From: Ignavibacteria bacterium
GTDB lineage: Bacteria; Bacteroidota; Ignavibacteria; Ignavibacteriales; Ignavibacteriaceae
Length of the DNA: 8,985 nt
Assembly: GCA_029863735.1 (NCBI GenBank)
Contig: JAOTUT010000045.1
Coordinates: 1-8,985, forward strand
Direction: 5' to 3'
Under the pieces are notes generated by a model. It did no database searches, was not told where the DNA came from, and saw only the letters and a list, made by a program, of their open reading frames with translations. The translations under genes and the position numbers were made by a program. Below, one piece after another: positions 6,056 to 8,985 of the stretch. The stretch's first letter is position 1. The number at the start of each line of letters is the position of its first letter.

Positions 6056-7018
6056 ATGAGCATTCTGGTAAACAAACAAACACGGCTTGTAGTTCAGGGA
6101 ATAACAGGTGGCGAAGGTTCTTTCCACACACAGCAAATGATTGAATACGGAACAAAAGTAGTCGCAGGAGTAACACCGGGCAAAGGAGGAACAAAACATC
6201 TCGATGTGCCAGTATTTAATACTGTTTATGAAGCTGTTAAAGCAACAAAAGCAAACACATCAGTAATTTTTGTACCACCAGCATTTGCTGCAGATGCAAT
6301 TCTTGAGTCAGCAAATTCCGGAATTAAAGTTATCATTTGTATTACAGAAGGAATTCCTGCTGCAGATATGTTGAAAGTCTATAATTCAATTAAAGAAAAA
6401 GATGTAGTGATGGTCGGACCAAACTGTCCCGGAGTTATTTCACCAGGACAAGCTAAAGTTGGAATTATGCCGGGGTTCATTCATAAAAAAGGAACCATCG
6501 GAATTGTATCCCGAAGTGGAACTTTAACTTATGAAGCAGTAAAACAAATTGTTGATGTTGGTTTAGGTCAATCCACTGCTGTGGGAATCGGCGGTGACCC
6601 TATCATAGGATCAAAGTTCATTGATATTATCAAATTGTTTAATGAAGATCGAGACACTGAAGGAATTGTAATGATTGGAGAAATCGGTGGAAGTGCAGAA
6701 GAAGAAGCTTCAGAGTTTATTAAGATGGATGTAAAGAAACCTGTCGTTGGATTTATTGCTGGAAGAACAGCACCTCCCGGAAGAAGAATGGGACACGCCG
6801 GTGCAATAATCTCCGGTGGAAAAGGAACCGCAGCAGAAAAAATGGCAGCTATGAAAAAAGCTGGTATTCACGTAGTAGAAAACCCGGCAGAAATGGGTGT
6901 CACGATGTTGAAAGCTCTACAGAAAAAGAAGAATAAAACAACTGCGAAAAAAACCACTAAAAAGAAAACAGTTAAAAAATCTGTTGTTAAAAAGAAGAAT
7001 AAGAGGAGTTCAAATTGA
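6056..7018 (+). CDS. sucD: Succinyl-CoA ligase subunit alpha (SucD) with lysine-rich C-terminal tail
   Basis: The alpha subunit of succinyl-CoA synthetase (TCA cycle) binds CoA and carries the phosphohistidine; it needs the beta subunit SucC, which is not in the window. Family features: the CoA-binding Rossmann start [20 protein letters not shown] (13-32) with [10 protein letters not shown] (36-45), [12 protein letters not shown] (120-131), [11 protein letters not shown] (150-160), [10 protein letters not shown] (177-186), GEIGG (208-212), and the active His247 in [13 protein letters not shown]. The enzyme body ends near residue 289, the usual length. Beyond it lies an extra tail of about 31 residues (290-320) with 15 lysines plus Thr, Val, Ser and Asn, resembling a histone H1-like basic tail. 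AGGGA at 6042-6046, 9 nt before the ATG, is the Shine-Dalgarno site. Its stop overlaps the ndk start. Confidence 0.96.
   Translation: MSILVNKQTRLVVQGITGGEGSFHTQQMIEYGTKVVAGVTPGKGGTKHLDVPVFNTVYEAVKATKANTSVIFVPPAFAADAILESANSGIKVIICITEGIPAADMLKVYNSIKEKDVVMVGPNCPGVISPGQAKVGIMPGFIHKKGTIGIVSRSGTLTYEAVKQIVDVGLGQSTAVGIGGDPIIGSKFIDIIKLFNEDRDTEGIVMIGEIGGSAEEEASEFIKMDVKKPVVGFIAGRTAPPGRRMGHAGAIISGGKGTAAEKMAAMKKAGIHVVENPAEMGVTMLKALQKKKNKTTAKKTTKKKTVKKSVVKKKNKRSSN
7002..7008 (+). promoter_or_regulatory. Shine-Dalgarno site that supports the TTG start of ndk
   Basis: AGAGGAG lies 6 nt before TTG 7015, inside the codons for the lysine-rich SucD tail. It makes the otherwise uncommon TTG start convincing. Confidence 0.8.
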
Positions 7019-7446
7019 GCACTAAAACTTTGGCTATAATTAAACCTGATGCAGTTCAGAAAGGCTACACGGGCGAAATTATTTCAATGATAATTAAAGC
7101 AGGCTTCAAAATAAAAGCGATGAAGATGACTCATCTAACTAAATCATCTGCTGAAGGATTTTATGCCATCCACAAGGAAAGACCATTCTTTAATGACCTT
7201 GTTGCTTATATGACATCCGGTCCTTGTATTCCAATAGCTTTGGAAAGAGAAAATGCTGTTGAAGAATACAGAAAACTTATTGGGGCAACAGATCCTAAAA
7301 AAGCTGCTGAGGGAACTGTTAGAAAATTATTTGCTGTTGATATTCAGCTGAATGCTGTTCATGGCTCTGATTCAAATGTTAATGCTGAAAAAGAGATTAA
7401 CCATTTCTTCTCAAAGGATGAGTTGCTGAATAATTACACCGACTAA
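7015..7446 (+). CDS. ndk: Nucleoside diphosphate kinase
   Basis: This cytoplasmic enzyme moves the terminal phosphate from ATP to nucleoside diphosphates through a phosphohistidine. The 143 residues are the standard length. Visible motifs are [13 protein letters not shown] (5-17) with the substrate Lys10, [10 protein letters not shown] (50-59), YMTSGP (65-70), [15 protein letters not shown] (89-103) and the active site NAVHGSDS (113-120) with His116. The start is TTG, overlapping the sucD stop as TTGA (7015-7018); it yields the conserved [12 protein letters not shown]-terminus. Pairing with sucD fits biochemistry: succinyl-CoA synthetase makes a nucleoside triphosphate that Ndk can exchange, and the two enzymes are known to associate in some bacteria. 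Confidence 0.97.
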   Translation: MSTKTLAIIKPDAVQKGYTGEIISMIIKAGFKIKAMKMTHLTKSSAEGFYAIHKERPFFNDLVAYMTSGPCIPIALERENAVEEYRKLIGATDPKKAAEGTVRKLFAVDIQLNAVHGSDSNVNAEKEINHFFSKDELLNNYTD

Positions 7447-7479
7447 CAAAATCAAATCTCGAATTCGAAGTTAAATAAG

Positions 7480-7498
7480 AATAATCTTCAGGATTATT
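7480..7498 (+). terminator. Weak AT-rich hairpin after ndk
   Basis: AATAATC (7480-7486) pairs with GATTATT (7492-7498) around a 5-nt loop TTCAG. The stem is AT-rich and has no T-run behind it, so it would be a poor terminator; it could be a chance palindrome. Confidence 0.2.
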
Positions 7499-7522
7499 AT
7501 AATTTCATTATTAAGGGACACA

Positions 7523-8584
7523 ATGAAGAATATATTAACCATAACCATCATGTTGCTGTCAATTGTCATTTTATCATCTTGCGAGAAAGAAAAGAATGAA
7601 AATGAGAATGAATCATCAAAGGAAATTACTTTTTCTTATGACAGCACAGCTTTGAAAACAACTGCAGTTGATAAAAACGAAGACCAATCATTTTTATTCA
7701 GGTACAAATTTGTAACGGGCGAAACTTTTAAATACCGCTTAACTACTATTGCACAGAGCGAACAAAGCATTGTAGCTGATACAACTATGTCTGAAAATAT
7801 GAGTCAGACAATCATTTTTATTTTAAATTTCAAGACACTCTCTTTAGATAAGGATAGTGTTGCTGAATTGGAATGTACTTTTACTTCAATTAATCTTAAA
7901 GCAAGTGCTAAAGGAAATGAATTAACATATCAATCCGGAGTGCAGATGGATTCAACCGAAAGAGTTAATTTTGCAGAGTATGAATCATACATCGATAATC
8001 CTTTTAACTTAAGAATTGGTAAGCTTGGAGAAATTATAGACATATACAAGATTGATAAAATTATAAATAAGTTCCTTAGCATACGCGGCTTATCTGATTC
8101 GTTGAATGCTCAACAAAAAGTTATGGCTTCACAAGAATTGACAAGTCGATCCATAAAACCTCTTGTTTCCCAGATTTTCCGGGAAGTGCCTGAAAGCAAA
8201 ATGGCTGTTGATTCAACATGGAATCAGAAACGTGAATCAATGCCTGTAATGGTTTTCCAGGTTGATTATGAAAATCAATACAAAGTAGCAAGCCTGGAAA
8301 TGCTTGGAGATGAAAAGCTGGCTGTGGTAACCGGTTCTGTGAAGACAAATGTATTGGGGGATCCGAATTACACTGAAAGAGGAATTAAATATAATTTTGA
8401 TAAACCCAAATCAACTGCCACGGGAAAATTTTATTTTAATCTGAATAAAGGAATGGTACAGAAAAGTAGAACTGAGTCTCGTATGGAAAATGGTTATAGT
8501 ATGGAAATGCCTTCTCCTGAAGGAGCTAAAAAAGCTAGCACAAAGGAAATAGGTACGAATGTAAATGTTATCGAGCTGCTTTAG
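7523..8584 (+). CDS. Lipoprotein of unknown function (353 aa), DUF6263-like
   Basis: A predicted lipoprotein. The signal peptide MKNILTITIMLLSIVILSSC has its lipobox LSSC ending at Cys20. It is followed by an acidic, charged linker EKEKNENENESSKE, which may favour export to the outer surface as acidic post-cysteine signals do in Bacteroidetes. The mature domain starts around residue 58 with FLFRYKFVTGETFKYRLTT, a 'YKFxxGExxxYxLT' opening like the DUF6263 family. It continues as alternating polar/hydrophobic strands, ending with GYSMEMPSPEG and NVNVIELL. Such proteins look like all-beta periplasmic or surface domains; no catalytic motif is seen and the role is unknown. AAGGGA (7513-7518) precedes the ATG. 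It lies 76 nt after ndk and ends at a strong terminator, so it closes its transcription unit. Confidence 0.85.
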   Translation: MKNILTITIMLLSIVILSSCEKEKNENENESSKEITFSYDSTALKTTAVDKNEDQSFLFRYKFVTGETFKYRLTTIAQSEQSIVADTTMSENMSQTIIFILNFKTLSLDKDSVAELECTFTSINLKASAKGNELTYQSGVQMDSTERVNFAEYESYIDNPFNLRIGKLGEIIDIYKIDKIINKFLSIRGLSDSLNAQQKVMASQELTSRSIKPLVSQIFREVPESKMAVDSTWNQKRESMPVMVFQVDYENQYKVASLEMLGDEKLAVVTGSVKTNVLGDPNYTERGIKYNFDKPKSTATGKFYFNLNKGMVQKSRTESRMENGYSMEMPSPEGAKKASTKEIGTNVNVIELL

Positions 8585-8609
8585 CAATAATTGATTTAAG
8601 AATAAATTG

Positions 8610-8641
8610 GAGCAGGCAGTTTGCCTGCTCAGATTATTTTT
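8610..8641 (+). terminator. Intrinsic terminator behind the 353-aa lipoprotein gene
   Basis: GAGCAGGCA (8610-8618) pairs perfectly with TGCCTGCTC (8622-8630) around the loop GTT, giving a 9-bp GC-rich stem, followed by AGATTATTTTT. It sits 26 nt after the stop codon. Its CAGGCA/TGCCTG core is shared with the repeat at 5845-5892. Confidence 0.85.
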
Positions 8642-8783
8642 ACCTGATTAAACCTTTCGAAGTAATAATTTTCTATCCCCCGCTCCCCTTCTTTTATTTA
8701 ATGGGAATTTTGAGTGAATTATAGCTGAATTAATTGGTTAAGTATTTGATAAGAAAACCAATAAAAAAATCAGGAGATAAAAA

Positions 8784-8985
8784 GTGAAGAAATTATTAAT
8801 ATTTATACTTTTGGCTGCGGGAGCTTATTTTGCTTACGAATACCTGCTAAAAGATAAAACCGTACTGGAAATTAAAGCTGATAAATCTATCTCAACAGAA
8901 CATTCAATGGACATTGATGCACCTGCACTCGCTCCTTCCAAGTTTGCTTCAGTTCAGGGAACGGTTAAAAATGTCAGCAATAAAA
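8784..8985 (+). CDS. Membrane-anchored or secreted protein, N-terminal fragment (runs off right edge)
   Basis: A GTG-started frame of 67 codons is open to the window end. AGGAGA at 8772-8777, 6 nt before the GTG, is a strong Shine-Dalgarno site and fixes the start. The protein begins MKKLLIFILLAAGAYFAYEY, a signal peptide or single membrane anchor with no lipobox cysteine. A charged stretch KDKTVLEIKADKS follows, then a linker rich in Ala/Pro/Ser, and finally FASVQGTVKNVSNK at the edge. The last block resembles the start of an FxLYD-type beta-sandwich ('V.G.VkN.s'), common in secreted bacterial proteins, but too little is present to be sure. It is separated from the previous gene by a terminator and 199 nt, so it is probably a new transcription unit. 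Confidence 0.75.
   Translation, partial: MKKLLIFILLAAGAYFAYEYLLKDKTVLEIKADKSISTEHSMDIDAPALAPSKFASVQGTVKNVSNK

Noticed and set aside
7498..7503. Perfect TATAAT as a promoter for the 353-aa lipoprotein gene
   Set aside because: No -35 or -33 partner at the right distance, only 19 nt before the ATG, and it overlaps an AT-rich palindrome; easily chance.
8121..8348. Minus-strand open frame inside the 353-aa lipoprotein gene
   Set aside because: Antisense to a continuous coding frame; no ribosome site or motif.
8642..8771. Promoter search upstream of the right-edge gene
   Set aside because: Only partial matches such as TAATTTTC at 8666-8673 were found, without a paired upstream box.

Overview
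The window is AT-rich bacterial DNA, densely coded and entirely chromosomal housekeeping and envelope content. I saw no rRNA, tRNA, transposase, phage gene or CRISPR array. The mix suggests a free-living member of the Bacteroidota/Chlorobiota/Ignavibacteriota group, most likely Ignavibacteria-like. The reasons are the abundant small lipoproteins, the PurS/PurQ type of FGAM synthase, a short pyruvoyl phosphatidylserine decarboxylase, two TAnnTTTG-like promoter boxes, and good Shine-Dalgarno sites (AGGAGG, GAGGAG) that typical Bacteroidetes lack. The assignment is inference from gene content, not from a marker gene.

Left part (1-2434, all minus strand, read right to left): ybaB, recR, a class I SAM methyltransferase, a small lipoprotein and the first 62 codons of a probable FkbM-type methyltransferase. 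The first four genes are separated by 1 nt or joined by ATGA stop/start overlaps, so this is one operon starting from the divergent intergenic region 2435-2578. ybaB-recR is a classic DNA-repair pair; the downstream genes are lineage-specific passengers.

Middle part (2579-5831, plus strand): a divergent, probably catalytically dead homologue of SAICAR synthetase (PurC-like), then psd and pssA (the two-step route from CDP-diacylglycerol to phosphatidylethanolamine), then purS and purQ (two subunits of FGAM synthase), then tatA (twin-arginine translocase). Spacing is 0 nt, ATGA overlap, 12 nt, ATGA overlap and 12 nt, which points to one transcription unit mixing membrane lipid and purine biosynthesis. 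purL, the third subunit of FGAM synthase, is not in the window.

A 224-nt non-coding gap (5832-6055) holds a two-tier inverted repeat, a related imperfect copy and a promoter-like box. It is followed by sucD (succinyl-CoA ligase alpha, with an unusual lysine-rich tail) and ndk, joined by a TTGA overlap. Then come a 353-residue lipoprotein gene with a clear intrinsic terminator behind it, and the start of a GTG-initiated membrane-anchored or secreted protein that runs off the right edge.

The most noteworthy item is the PurC-like gene at 2579-3262. It keeps the fold-level signature of SAICAR synthetase but has lost nearly every conserved active-site motif, and it sits at the head of a phospholipid/purine operon.
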